The notes beneath the pieces are model-generated. The model worked only from the letters and a program-made list of their open reading frames with translations. It did no database searches and was not told the origin of the DNA. From Actinopolyspora saharensis (GTDB lineage: Bacteria; Actinomycetota; Actinomycetes; Mycobacteriales; Pseudonocardiaceae), in contig NZ_FNKO01000001.1 in NCBI RefSeq assembly GCF_900100925.1, positions 1,674,001 to 1,738,000 of the forward strand: a stretch of 64,000 nt of DNA. Reading direction: 5' to 3'. The first letter of the stretch is position 1, and each line of letters begins with the position of its first letter. Position numbers and translations under genes: made by a program. Positions 54,972-63,236 of this stretch are shown here, one piece after another.

Positions 54972-55988
54972 TCAGGCCCGCTCCGTGGCGTGCTGTTCCC
55001 CGCGGGACTTCAGCAAGCTCGCCAGCGCGGTCACCAGCAGCACGGAAACTATGACACCGAGCGAGAGGAAGTTCCCGATCTCGAACCACTCGGGAACCCA
55101 GCCGTACTCGTGCAGGGCGTGCACGATCAGCTTGAAACCGATGAAGGCCAGAATCACCGAGAGACCGGCCGACAGATAAACGAGCCGATCGACGAGATTG
55201 CCCAGCAGGAAGTACAACTGGCGCAACCCCATCAGGGCGAAAGCGTTGGCCGTGAACACCAGGAAGGAGTCCTTGGTGATTCCGAAAATCGCCGGAATGG
55301 AGTCCACGGCGAACATCACGTCGGAACTTCCGATGGCGATGATGACGACGAACATCGGCGTGAGCCACCGCTTGCCGTCGTACTTCACCGACACCTTCGT
55401 GCCGTGGTACTGCTCGGTGACCGGGTAGGCCTTGCGCACCCAGCGCACCACGGCGTTCTCGGGCTCCTCGCTCTCCTCCTTGTTCCGGAGCATGTTCGCC
55501 GCGGTCCAGAGCAGGAAAGCGCCGAAGACGAAGAACACCCAGACGAACCTCGCGATCAGTTGCGCCCCGACCGCGATGAAGAACCCGCGGAAGACCAGCG
55601 CGAGAACGATTCCGATCAGCAGCACGCGGTGCTGGTGAACGGCGGGAACCGCGAAACTGGACATGATCACCATGAAGATGAACAGGTTGTCCACGCTCAA
55701 GGAGTATTCCACCACGTAACCCGTGAAATACTGCACGGCGAATTCATGGCCGCCCAGCAGCCAGACCCCGACTCCGAACAGCAGCGCGCAGCCCACGTAG
55801 AAAACCACCCAGCGGGCCGCTTCCGCCATTCCCACTTCGTGGGGTTTCCTGTCGACGATGACCAGGTCCAGCAACAGCAGCAGGACCAGACCACCCAGGG
55901 TCGCCAACCAGACCCACCAGGGAACACCCATCGTGTCCTGCTGGCTCCGCTCCGCTGCCTGCGCGAGCACTTGCGTTCCGATATGCAT
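54972..55988 (-). CDS. terC: TerC/Alx-family membrane transporter (probable Mn2+ efflux)
   Basis: Polytopic membrane protein of 338 residues, about eight helices. TerC signatures: a charged VDRKPHEVGM loop, VVEYSLSVDNLFIFM with the acidic ED/N pair, AANMLRNKEESEEP in the central loop, and the second repeat IIAIGSSDVMFAVDSIPAIF. TerC-family proteins export Mn2+. The ATG at 55988 has GGAGGT upstream, and a yybP-ykoY-type riboswitch lies in the leader. The open frame extends further but without homologous residues. Confidence 0.92.
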   Translation of the reverse strand: MHIGTQVLAQAAERSQQDTMGVPWWVWLATLGGLVLLLLLDLVIVDRKPHEVGMAEAARWVVFYVGCALLFGVGVWLLGGHEFAVQYFTGYVVEYSLSVDNLFIFMVIMSSFAVPAVHQHRVLLIGIVLALVFRGFFIAVGAQLIARFVWVFFVFGAFLLWTAANMLRNKEESEEPENAVVRWVRKAYPVTEQYHGTKVSVKYDGKRWLTPMFVVIIAIGSSDVMFAVDSIPAIFGITKDSFLVFTANAFALMGLRQLYFLLGNLVDRLVYLSAGLSVILAFIGFKLIVHALHEYGWVPEWFEIGNFLSLGVIVSVLLVTALASLLKSRGEQHATERA

Positions 55989-55992
55989 CGAC

Positions 55993-56140
55993 CACCTCCG
56001 GTACAGGGCCATCGCCAAGGACCGGAGGTCTCTCCCACCGGCCGGACCGGCCGACGGCACCGGGCCCGAGTCAGCGCAACGCGCGTCGTCGGTCCGTGAT
56101 GACGATGCCGCCGTGTAGGAATACTCCCCTCCACAACCTC
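55993..56140 (-). promoter_or_regulatory. yybP-ykoY-type manganese riboswitch
   Basis: In the terC leader (minus strand) the hallmark GGAGGGGAGTATTCC (around 56133-56119) and GAGAGACCTCCGG (around 56036-56024) match the conserved yybP-ykoY elements, with a GTCATCACGG stretch (about 56095-56103 region) between. GGAGG and CCTCC can form stem P1. The same ACCTCCGGT (56029-56021) is exactly complementary, over 9 bp, to ACCGGAGGT (56002-55994), which holds the terC ribosome site. Mn2+ stabilising P1 should release the site, as in E. coli alx. Confidence 0.82.
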
Positions 56141-56469
56141 CTCGAGATTCTCGCCCATGCGCGCGGGCGGCGGGCAAGCGGGTGTGGCGGTCGGCACCAC
56201 GGGCGGACACAGCCGCGTGCGGACTGCTACTCGGGCAAGGTGGGGCTTGCACCCCGAACTGGCAAGCCTCCGCGCCGCGCGGGTGCGGAACACCCGGTAC
56301 GAACAATTTTCATGTAGCCAAGGTCACCGCCGACTGGTTAAATGGTCCGTGGAAGCAGCGCGCGGATCACGCCGATAGCGATACGATTTCGGCGCCGTAT
56401 CTAATTCGTAGCGTCTGCGCGCGTACCGGCTTCTCGGAGCCCCAACGGCGCCCCTGTTGCCCTAGGGTC
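56141..56469. other. Divergent promoter region terC / ABC-hydrolase
   Basis: About 330 bp without a gene. The right half (56300-56420) is AT-rich for this genome (TTGAACAATTT-like and CGATAGCGATACGATTT stretches) and should hold promoters in both directions. No clear palindrome or terminator was seen. Confidence 0.5.
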
Positions 56470-59340
56470 GTGCGCGTGCTTCCGTCCCGTCGCCATGCTC
56501 CGAGCTTCACGCTGCTCTCGGTCGTCCTGATCGCACTGATCGTGGCCGGGGTGGCCCTGTGGTCCTCGGACGACGAATCGGTTCGACAACCGTCGCGCAT
56601 CAGCGTCCGTCACGCCAAGATCGACGTACTGGACGGGCCGCAACGCCAGCAACGCGTCCAACTGGACCTCACGCTGTTCGCCCCCTCGTCCACTCCTGCC
56701 CCGAGCGTGGTGCTGGCGCACGGCTTCACCGGGGACAAGACGGAGCTCGTCGGACCGGCTCGAAGACTCGCCGCCCGCGGGTTCACCGTGCTGACGTATT
56801 CCTCGCGCGGGTTCGGGGACAGCACGGGAAAGATCGCGCTGAACTCCCCGGACTACGAGGTGACCGACGCGCGGCAGCTGCTGGACTGGATGGCCAGGCA
56901 ACCCGAGGTCGCGACTCAGGGCGAGGGCGATCCGCTGGTCGGCGTCGGCGGGATCTCCTACGGTGGCGCGCTGAGCATGCTGCTGGCGGGCAACGACCCG
57001 CGGGTCGACGCCATAGCTCCGATGGCCACCTACAACGACCTCTCCGAAGCAGTGCTGCCGAACGCGGCCTCGCAGCACCCGATCCCGGCCTCGACCGCCG
57101 CGCACGGAGCCGAGGGAGCTCCGGGAGTGTTCAAGCACCTCTGGGCGCGCAAGCTGTTCCAGATGGCCACGGGGGATCCGACCTCCGCGTCCCCGGCCCC
57201 GTCGAGCACGACGACGTCGACATCCGCGGAACCTCCCCCGAGCGCTCCACCGGGCGACGAGCCGCTGACGTGCGAGAACTTCGTCGAACGACTCTGCAGG
57301 GCCTACACCGAGCTGGCCAGCACCGGACGGGCGGGCGAAAGCACGTCACGGTTGCTCGCGGCGGCCTCGCCCACGACGGTCACGGACAACGTGGACGTGC
57401 CGACACTGCTGGTCCAGCGCCAGGACGACGCCCTGTTCGGACTCGAACAGGCCGACGCGAACGCGCGGCAGATCACCGCTGCCGGCGGCGCGGTGAAGAT
57501 GCTCTGGGTGGACGAGCGCGCGGACCGCGGCTTCTCCCCCGCCGTGTGGGAACAGGTCGGGGACTGGTTCTCCCGCAGGCTGCACGACCCGGGTGAGTCC
57601 CGCGACGCCGAGCCCACGAGCGCGTTCTCGTACCAACTGGCGGAGGAGACCGACGGCGGCTCCGGAACGGAGCGGAGCACGCTGGTGTCCGAACGCTACC
57701 CGGGGCTCGAGGAAGGCTCCGTGCCACGCTTCGCCCTCCCACTGCGGGGCGAGGCCACGGAAGTGATCAACCCTCCCGGCGGCAGCGCCAACTCGTCCTC
57801 CGCGCCGCGGAACAACGGTTCGGGCGGGCAGGACGGCTCCTCCTCCGGCGCGACCACCTCCCCGGCCAACACCCCGGCTCCGGAGGAGGACGAACGACCC
57901 GCGGCGCAGACGGCCGTCTTCGACACCCGGCGCTCGGAGCAGGACGTGCGGATAACGGGAGTCCCCCAGTTCGAGCTGTCGGTGTCCTCCGTGCCGGAAC
58001 AGCCCGGCGGCGACACCGCCGTGCTCTTCGCCAGGCTCCTCGACGTCGGACCGGACGGATCACGAACGCCGCTCGGCAGGAGCAGCGCCGCCATCCGCGT
58101 GAGCGGTCTCGCCGAGAACGGCGCTCCGAGCACGGTCGATGTCGCGCTGTCGCCGACCGTGCACACCCTCGAGACCGGCCACCGGTTACGCCTGCGGCTG
58201 AGCACGACCGACGCCGCCTACTCCTCCCCGGAGGCGCCCGCCGTCCACCGGGTCGCCCCGGCGGGAAGGAACACGATTTCACTGCCCTCGGTCCCCGCCG
58301 AGCCCGTGGAGGCGGCGGCACCCCCCTACGGGGCACTGATCGGGATCGGCACGTTCACGCTCCTGATCACCGCCGGTGCGGTGCTGGCGATCCGATTCGG
58401 CCGTTCGCACGGCCAGCCACTCGATCCGGAGCTCACCCACGTTCCCCTGTCCGTGGAGGGGATCGGCAAGTCCTATCCGCGCAGCCCCGATGCCGTGCGG
58501 GACCTGTCCCTGCGCGTCGACCCCGGGCAGGTCGTGGGACTGCTCGGACCGAACGGCGCGGGCAAGACCACCCTGCTGCGCATCGTCCTCGGGCTGAGCA
58601 GACCCGAGGAGGGGTGTGTCCGGGTGTTCGGGCGCGGAATCGCACCGGGCGCCCCCGTGCTGTCCCGCGTGGGCGGCTTGGTGGAGTCGCCGGGACTGCT
58701 GCCGCACCTGACCGGGCTGGAAAACCTGCGCAGCCACTGGGAGGCGACCGGGCGCCCGCTCGAGCAGGCCAGGCTGGACGAGGTCGTGCGCATCGCCGCT
58801 CTCGGCGAGTTCGCCAACCACAAGGTCAGCACCTACGGACCGGGCATGCGGCAGCGCGTCGCCCTGGCCCAGGCGATGCTGGGCATGCCCGATCTGCTCG
58901 TGCTCGACGAGCCGATGAACGCGTTGGATCCGGCACACACCCAGCGGATGCGCGAGGTGCTCCGCGAGTACGCGAGCACGGGACGTTCGGTGCTGTTGTC
59001 CAGCCACCTGCTCGACGAGGTCGAAAAGACCTGCACCCACGTGGTGGTGCTCCGCGAAGGGCGTCGCGTGGCAGGCGGGACGACGGAGGAACTGATCGCC
59101 GCGGACTCGATCACCGCGTTCCACGTGGACCAGCCCGACCGCGCCGCGCGGACGCTCGAGGGACTCGAGGGGATCGGCGAGGTGGAGGTCCGCTCCGATG
59201 TGGTCTACGCCGAACTCGCCGGTCACCCGACCGCGATCGCCGTGAACGCCTTGGTGGAATCCGGGGTTTCGATCAACCGGGTAGGCCCTCACCGCAAGCT
59301 CGAGGACGCGTTCCTGGAACTCGTCGGAGAGGACCGCTGA
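56470..59340 (+). CDS. Alpha/beta-hydrolase fused to an ABC transporter ATPase
   Basis: 956-residue fusion. Order: membrane helix (about 10-30); alpha/beta hydrolase (50-370) with VLAHGFTGDKTELVG and the nucleophile Ser163 in GGISYGGAL; a Ser/Thr/Pro-rich insert (about 235-260); an X-Pro-dipeptidase C-terminal-like beta domain (about 470-600); a second membrane helix (about 620-642); and a full ABC ATPase with Walker A GPNGAGKT (about 692-700), STYGPGMRQR in place of the signature, and LLVLDEPMNALDP. The hydrolase would lie outside and the ATPase inside. The catalytic His near DERADRGF is not visible. The GTG at 56470 is the best start; GTG 56476 is possible. Overlaps the permease gene (TGATG). 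Confidence 0.85.
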   Translation: MRVLPSRRHAPSFTLLSVVLIALIVAGVALWSSDDESVRQPSRISVRHAKIDVLDGPQRQQRVQLDLTLFAPSSTPAPSVVLAHGFTGDKTELVGPARRLAARGFTVLTYSSRGFGDSTGKIALNSPDYEVTDARQLLDWMARQPEVATQGEGDPLVGVGGISYGGALSMLLAGNDPRVDAIAPMATYNDLSEAVLPNAASQHPIPASTAAHGAEGAPGVFKHLWARKLFQMATGDPTSASPAPSSTTTSTSAEPPPSAPPGDEPLTCENFVERLCRAYTELASTGRAGESTSRLLAAASPTTVTDNVDVPTLLVQRQDDALFGLEQADANARQITAAGGAVKMLWVDERADRGFSPAVWEQVGDWFSRRLHDPGESRDAEPTSAFSYQLAEETDGGSGTERSTLVSERYPGLEEGSVPRFALPLRGEATEVINPPGGSANSSSAPRNNGSGGQDGSSSGATTSPANTPAPEEDERPAAQTAVFDTRRSEQDVRITGVPQFELSVSSVPEQPGGDTAVLFARLLDVGPDGSRTPLGRSSAAIRVSGLAENGAPSTVDVALSPTVHTLETGHRLRLRLSTTDAAYSSPEAPAVHRVAPAGRNTISLPSVPAEPVEAAAPPYGALIGIGTFTLLITAGAVLAIRFGRSHGQPLDPELTHVPLSVEGIGKSYPRSPDAVRDLSLRVDPGQVVGLLGPNGAGKTTLLRIVLGLSRPEEGCVRVFGRGIAPGAPVLSRVGGLVESPGLLPHLTGLENLRSHWEATGRPLEQARLDEVVRIAALGEFANHKVSTYGPGMRQRVALAQAMLGMPDLLVLDEPMNALDPAHTQRMREVLREYASTGRSVLLSSHLLDEVEKTCTHVVVLREGRRVAGGTTEELIAADSITAFHVDQPDRAARTLEGLEGIGEVEVRSDVVYAELAGHPTAIAVNALVESGVSINRVGPHRKLEDAFLELVGEDR

Positions 59341-60245
59341 TGCGGGAGGAATCGGAGCTCGTTCCGGAAGCGGTGGATGAGCACGCACGGGCTTCCGGGG
59401 TGGACGGCAGCGCCCCGGGGTACCGCGCGAACCGGACGTTGCCGCTGAACGTGGAGCTGCGCAGGCAGCTGACCCGCAAACGCACTCGGGTGGTGCTGGG
59501 CTGCCTCCTCGCCCTTCCGGCACTGCTGATAGCCGCTTTCGCGCTGGGTGAAAACGAGCGGTCCCGCCCACGCGCCACCGATCTGGGTGACCTCGCCGTG
59601 TTCAACGGCTCGAACTTCGCCGTGTTCACCCTGCTGCTGTGCACCCACTTGCTGCTGGTGCTGACCGTGGCGTTGTTCTTCGGCGATTCCGTGGCCAGCG
59701 AGTCCTCGTGGGCGAGTCTGCGCTACCTGGCCACGATCCCGGTACCGCGACACCGGCTGCTGCGGCAGAAAGCCCTCGTGGCCGGGTTGCTGTCCGGACT
59801 GGGATTGTGCTTGCTCACCCTGTCCGCCCTCGCCACGGGCACGCTCTGGTACGGCTCGGGGGAACTGATCACCCCGGACCACGGGATGCTGACGGGCCCA
59901 TGGAGCGCGCTCGTGCTTCCCGCCGTCTGCGGCTATCTCGCCGTGCACCTCACCTGGGTGGCGAGTCTGGCGCTGCTGCTCAGCGTGAGCACCAGCAACC
60001 CGCTGGCCGCGGTGGGCGTCAGCGTGGGGATCTCGGTGGTCTCCCAGATCCTCGACAACATATCCAGGTTGGGGCAGCTGCGACTGCTGCTGCCCACGCA
60101 CCACGCCACGGCGTGGGTGGACCTGCTGGACTCGCGAATCGACTGGACGAACATGGCCAACGGGGCGTTGTCGGCCGCCGTCTACGCCTCGGTGTTCACC
60201 ACCGCCGCGCTCGTGCGCTTCCAGCGAGGCGACATCACGAGCTGA
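59340..60245 (+). CDS. ABC-2-type permease
   Basis: Membrane permease of 301 residues with six hydrophobic segments after an N-terminal cytosolic stretch: VVLGCLLALPALLIAAFALG, TLLLCTHLLLVLTVALFFGD, LLSGLGLCLLTLSALATG, ALVLPAVCGYLAVHLTWVAS, AAVGVSVGISVVSQIL and a C-terminal one. Short coupling helices such as RYLATIPVPRHRLL fit ABC-2 permeases. It starts inside the stop codon of the fused ATPase gene (TGATG), so the two form one transporter. Exported substrate unknown. Confidence 0.87.
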   Translation: MREESELVPEAVDEHARASGVDGSAPGYRANRTLPLNVELRRQLTRKRTRVVLGCLLALPALLIAAFALGENERSRPRATDLGDLAVFNGSNFAVFTLLLCTHLLLVLTVALFFGDSVASESSWASLRYLATIPVPRHRLLRQKALVAGLLSGLGLCLLTLSALATGTLWYGSGELITPDHGMLTGPWSALVLPAVCGYLAVHLTWVASLALLLSVSTSNPLAAVGVSVGISVVSQILDNISRLGQLRLLLPTHHATAWVDLLDSRIDWTNMANGALSAAVYASVFTTAALVRFQRGDITS

Positions 60246-60304
60246 CTCGCCTCACCCGAGCGCACGAGGCGGTGCCACTTCCCGGCGACTGCTCCGGGGA
60301 GCGC

Positions 60305-60727
60305 TCAGTGGTGAACGACGTCGGTGTTCTCCGCGGCTCCCCAGCCGTGCCAGCGGTCGACCGCGATCCGCGCGCTGATCCGGTGCCGATCGCGAACGTG
60401 ATACCGGTCGCCGGTGTAGTGCCGGGCGAGTCGGTCGATGTCGGTGAGCTCCGGATCGTCCAGCAGTTCGACGACGTGTCCCTGCAGGCTGACGTGGGTG
60501 TACCAGTTGTCGGAGGCCAGCACCGTCAGGCTCACCCTGGGCTCGGCCCTCATGTAGTCCAGACGTTTCCGCCCCTGATCCATGTTGACCAGGATGTTTC
60601 CGTCCTCCCACAGGTACCAGGTCGCCACCGAGACCGGCTGCCCGTCCGAGCGCACCGTGGTGATCACGGAGGGGTTGGGCGCGGAGAGCAACTTGCTGAC
60701 CTGTTCGGGAACCGGGGGCTTCGGCAC
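60305..60727 (-). CDS. PPOX-class flavin/F420 oxidoreductase
   Basis: Split-barrel protein of 140 residues: NPSVITTVRSDGQPVSVATWYLWEDG, ILVNMDQGRKRLDYMRAEPRVSLTVL, and HVSLQGHVVELLDD, the pattern of pyridoxamine-5'-phosphate-oxidase-like (F420-dependent) reductases common in actinobacteria. GTG start at 60727 with AAGGTG upstream. Substrate unknown. It is convergent with the permease gene and divergent from LysR. Confidence 0.88.
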   Translation of the reverse strand: MPKPPVPEQVSKLLSAPNPSVITTVRSDGQPVSVATWYLWEDGNILVNMDQGRKRLDYMRAEPRVSLTVLASDNWYTHVSLQGHVVELLDDPELTDIDRLARHYTGDRYHVRDRHRISARIAVDRWHGWGAAENTDVVHH

Positions 60728-60897
60728 GAGTGCACACCTTTCCGCTCGTTCGTCGCGAGTTCCTTCGCACCGGAAATCCTAAGTCGGATGAGCCGCTCCG
60801 TCCTGGCCAACGTCCCCGCGTGGGGCGTACCCGATCCGTTCGGCGGAGGGCGCGTACGCGGAAGGCACCGATGACTTCTCGAGTAGTCTCGATCGTG

Positions 60898-61800
60898 ATG
60901 GAGATCTTCCACCTGCGCTACTTCGTGGCGGTCGCGGAGAACCTGAGCTTCTCGCGGGCCGCCCGCCAGCTCCACATGGCCACGTCCCCGCTGAGCCAGC
61001 GAATCCGCGATCTGGAGCGGGAACTGGGCATGACGCTGTTCGAACGGGATTCGCACAACGTGGAGCTGACCGAGGCGGGGCGCCACCTGCTGCCCACCGC
61101 CAAGGACGTGGTGCACCGCTTCGACGACATCCCCTGGCGAATGCGCCAGGCGGTGGGCAGCTCCACGCCGACCGTCTTCATCGGTGTGGCCCCGGGGCTG
61201 CACTCCCGGGTTCGGGACAGGCTCATCCGCCTGGAGCGCCGGTGTGCGCAGGACTTCCGGATCAAGCGCTGGCCTGCGAACACCGACGAGCTGGTGCGCT
61301 CGGTCTCCCGCGGGGAACTGGCCATGGCGCTGGTCCACCTTCCCGTGCACGCGAGTTCCCTCGGGGTCCTGGAGGTGACGCGCGAACCGCTCGGCGCCGT
61401 GCTCCCGCGTGCCGAGTTCGGCGATCACACGAGTGTCTGCCTGGACGAGCTCACCGACTACTCCTATGTGGTTCCCGCCCCAGCCACGGCACCGATTTAC
61501 TTCGAACAACTGGAAAAGCGTCTGGACAACGCGGGAATCAAGAAAAAAATCCATCTCAGCACTGGGGACTATTCCGCCGTCAGCGAGTTGGTGGCGAACG
61601 GTTCGGCCTTCGCCATTTCCATGCTCGACCCGGAGAGCGGAATGCACAAGTACCGCACGGAAGAGCAGATAGTCCTTCCCTTCGAGGATTTCTCCCCAGC
61701 GCTCGCCACGGGACTCATCTGGCGGCTCGACCGGGTCGCGGAGGGCTGTGAGCTGCACGAGCCCGTGAACAGGGCACAGGAGGAGCTGCCGGACCGGTAA
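60898..61800 (+). CDS. LysR-family transcriptional regulator
   Basis: LysR regulator of 300 residues. HTH: EIFHLRYFVAVAENLSFSRAARQLHMATSPLSQRIRDLE, followed by the linker LFERDSHNVELTEAG and a periplasmic-binding-fold effector domain (about 95-295). ATG 60898 is the natural LysR start; longer in-frame readings from 60730 are not homologous. It lies 220 bp upstream of, and reads toward, the CoA-transferase gene, which it may regulate. Confidence 0.92.
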   Translation: MEIFHLRYFVAVAENLSFSRAARQLHMATSPLSQRIRDLERELGMTLFERDSHNVELTEAGRHLLPTAKDVVHRFDDIPWRMRQAVGSSTPTVFIGVAPGLHSRVRDRLIRLERRCAQDFRIKRWPANTDELVRSVSRGELAMALVHLPVHASSLGVLEVTREPLGAVLPRAEFGDHTSVCLDELTDYSYVVPAPATAPIYFEQLEKRLDNAGIKKKIHLSTGDYSAVSELVANGSAFAISMLDPESGMHKYRTEEQIVLPFEDFSPALATGLIWRLDRVAEGCELHEPVNRAQEELPDR

Positions 61801-61896
61801 GCCGGTCCGCGCCACCCCGCGCCCCACCTCGACCGAAAAACGGGCAACTCGGCGAAAAAAATCCGCGCAAAGCGCGGCTACCACCCCAGGCCAAAG

Positions 61897-61924
61897 GCGT
61901 GACCGCAGCGGTCACGCAGTTTTT
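61897..61924 (+). terminator. Terminator after the LysR gene
   Basis: Perfect 10-bp stem GCGTGACCGC / GCGGTCACGC around a single A (so the loop opens the inner pairs), followed by TTTTT at 61920-61924. 96 bp after the LysR stop. Confidence 0.85.
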
Positions 61925-61947
61925 CGCGAAACGATAAAGCCGATCAG

Positions 61948-61976
61948 TTGAAGCGAACACAGTACGGCCGTACTGT
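61948..61976 (+). promoter_or_regulatory. Promoter and palindromic operator of the CoA-transferase operon
   Basis: TTGAAG (61948-61953) and TACTGT (61971-61976) with a 17-bp spacer make a good -35/-10 pair. The 18-bp perfect palindrome ACAGTACGGCCGTACTGT (61959-61976) covers the spacer and the -10, so a bound protein would block RNA polymerase. The CoA-transferase ATG is 45 bp downstream. Confidence 0.75.
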
Positions 61977-62020
61977 CGTTAGTGAGGTTAATAAGTTTCA
62001 ATGCTCGACAGGGAGACACC

Positions 62021-63232
62021 ATGTCGAATACCACCGGTACGCGGTCCACCGAGGAGAAGCGGAACGCCACCGGGCCGCTGGCGGGAGTTCGAGTCATCGA
62101 CATGTCCACGGTGGTGATGGGTCCGTACGCGGCCCAGATATTCGGAGATCTCGGGGCCGACGTGATCCGGATCGAATCCCCCCGGGACAGCGCACGCCTC
62201 GGCACCACGCACCGCACCCCCGGAATGACTCCGCTGCACCTCAACGTCAACCGCAACAAGCGCAGCGTGGAGCTCAATCTCAAGGACCCCGAGCAGCGGG
62301 AACGAGCTCTCGGATTGATCGACGGGGCCGACCTGCTGATCACCAACATGCGGGCTGGAGCCCTGCAGCGACTCGGCATGGACTACGAGAACCTCGCGCA
62401 GCGCAATCCCGCGCTGGTCTACGCGCACGCGCAGGGTTTCCGCCCCGACTCGGACCGAGCCGAGCTGGCCGCCTACGACGAAACCGTCCAGGCGGCCTCC
62501 GGAATGATCGACATGGCCCAACGAGCCGGTGACATCGGAACCCCCGCGGTCCTGCCCAGCATTCTCGCCGACAAGGTCACCGCGCTCACCATCGCCTACT
62601 CCACCATGGCCGCGTTGCTGCACCAGCGCGCCACGGGTGAGGGACAGCGCGTGGAGGTCCCGATGGCCGACACCCTGCTGTCGTTCAACATGATCGAGCA
62701 CCTGCAGGGCAACGCCTTCGAACCACCGCTGGGACCCACCGGATTCCCCAACTCGTTGAACGAGGGTCATCGGGCGCGGCCCGCCAAGGACGGGCTGGTC
62801 ATGATCATTCCGTACACCCCGCAGAACTTCCGCGACCTGTTCGCCGCCGCGGGGCGTCCCGACCTGGCGGAGGATCCCAGGATCAACGGGGAGTTCATCG
62901 ACGTCCGCCGGGACGGCCAGGACCTGGCGGAGTTGATCGAGTCCGTCACCCCGGAGCTGACCTCGGAGGAGTGGATCGAGGTCGGCACCAAGCACAGCAT
63001 TCCCGTCGGACCGGTCCTGCGCCTGGAGGAGGCCACCGAGGACCCCTACGTGCGCGAGGGGCACCTGCTGGACGTGGCGGAGCACCCGACGGAGGGCAGC
63101 TACCGGGTCGTGGGGATCCCGATGAACTTCTCCCGCACCCCCGCCTCCATCCGCAAGCACGCACCCCAGCCCGGCCAGGACACCGCCGAGGTGCTCGGCG
63201 AGTTCGACCGGTCGGACGAGACGCAGGAGTGA
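62021..63232 (+). CDS. CaiB/BaiF-type (family III) CoA-transferase
   Basis: Class III CoA-transferase of 403 residues. It starts with PLAGVRVIDMSTVVMGPYAAQIFGDLGADVIRIE, has NVNRNKRSVELNLKD, a candidate catalytic Asp in AYDETVQAASGM and the RVEVPMADTLLSF motif. It moves CoA between carboxylates via an aspartyl-CoA intermediate. ATG at 62021 with AGGGAGA upstream. It is followed after 4 bp by an enoyl-CoA hydratase, as in carnitine or dicarboxylate-type catabolism, but the acid is unknown. Confidence 0.92.
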   Translation: MSNTTGTRSTEEKRNATGPLAGVRVIDMSTVVMGPYAAQIFGDLGADVIRIESPRDSARLGTTHRTPGMTPLHLNVNRNKRSVELNLKDPEQRERALGLIDGADLLITNMRAGALQRLGMDYENLAQRNPALVYAHAQGFRPDSDRAELAAYDETVQAASGMIDMAQRAGDIGTPAVLPSILADKVTALTIAYSTMAALLHQRATGEGQRVEVPMADTLLSFNMIEHLQGNAFEPPLGPTGFPNSLNEGHRARPAKDGLVMIIPYTPQNFRDLFAAAGRPDLAEDPRINGEFIDVRRDGQDLAELIESVTPELTSEEWIEVGTKHSIPVGPVLRLEEATEDPYVREGHLLDVAEHPTEGSYRVVGIPMNFSRTPASIRKHAPQPGQDTAEVLGEFDRSDETQE

Positions 63233-63236
63233 ACGA

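Noticed and set aside
56182..56469. N-terminal extension of the hydrolase-ABC fusion
   Set aside because: The extension has no membrane or domain features and covers the divergent promoter region; the hydrophobic anchor begins right after 56470.
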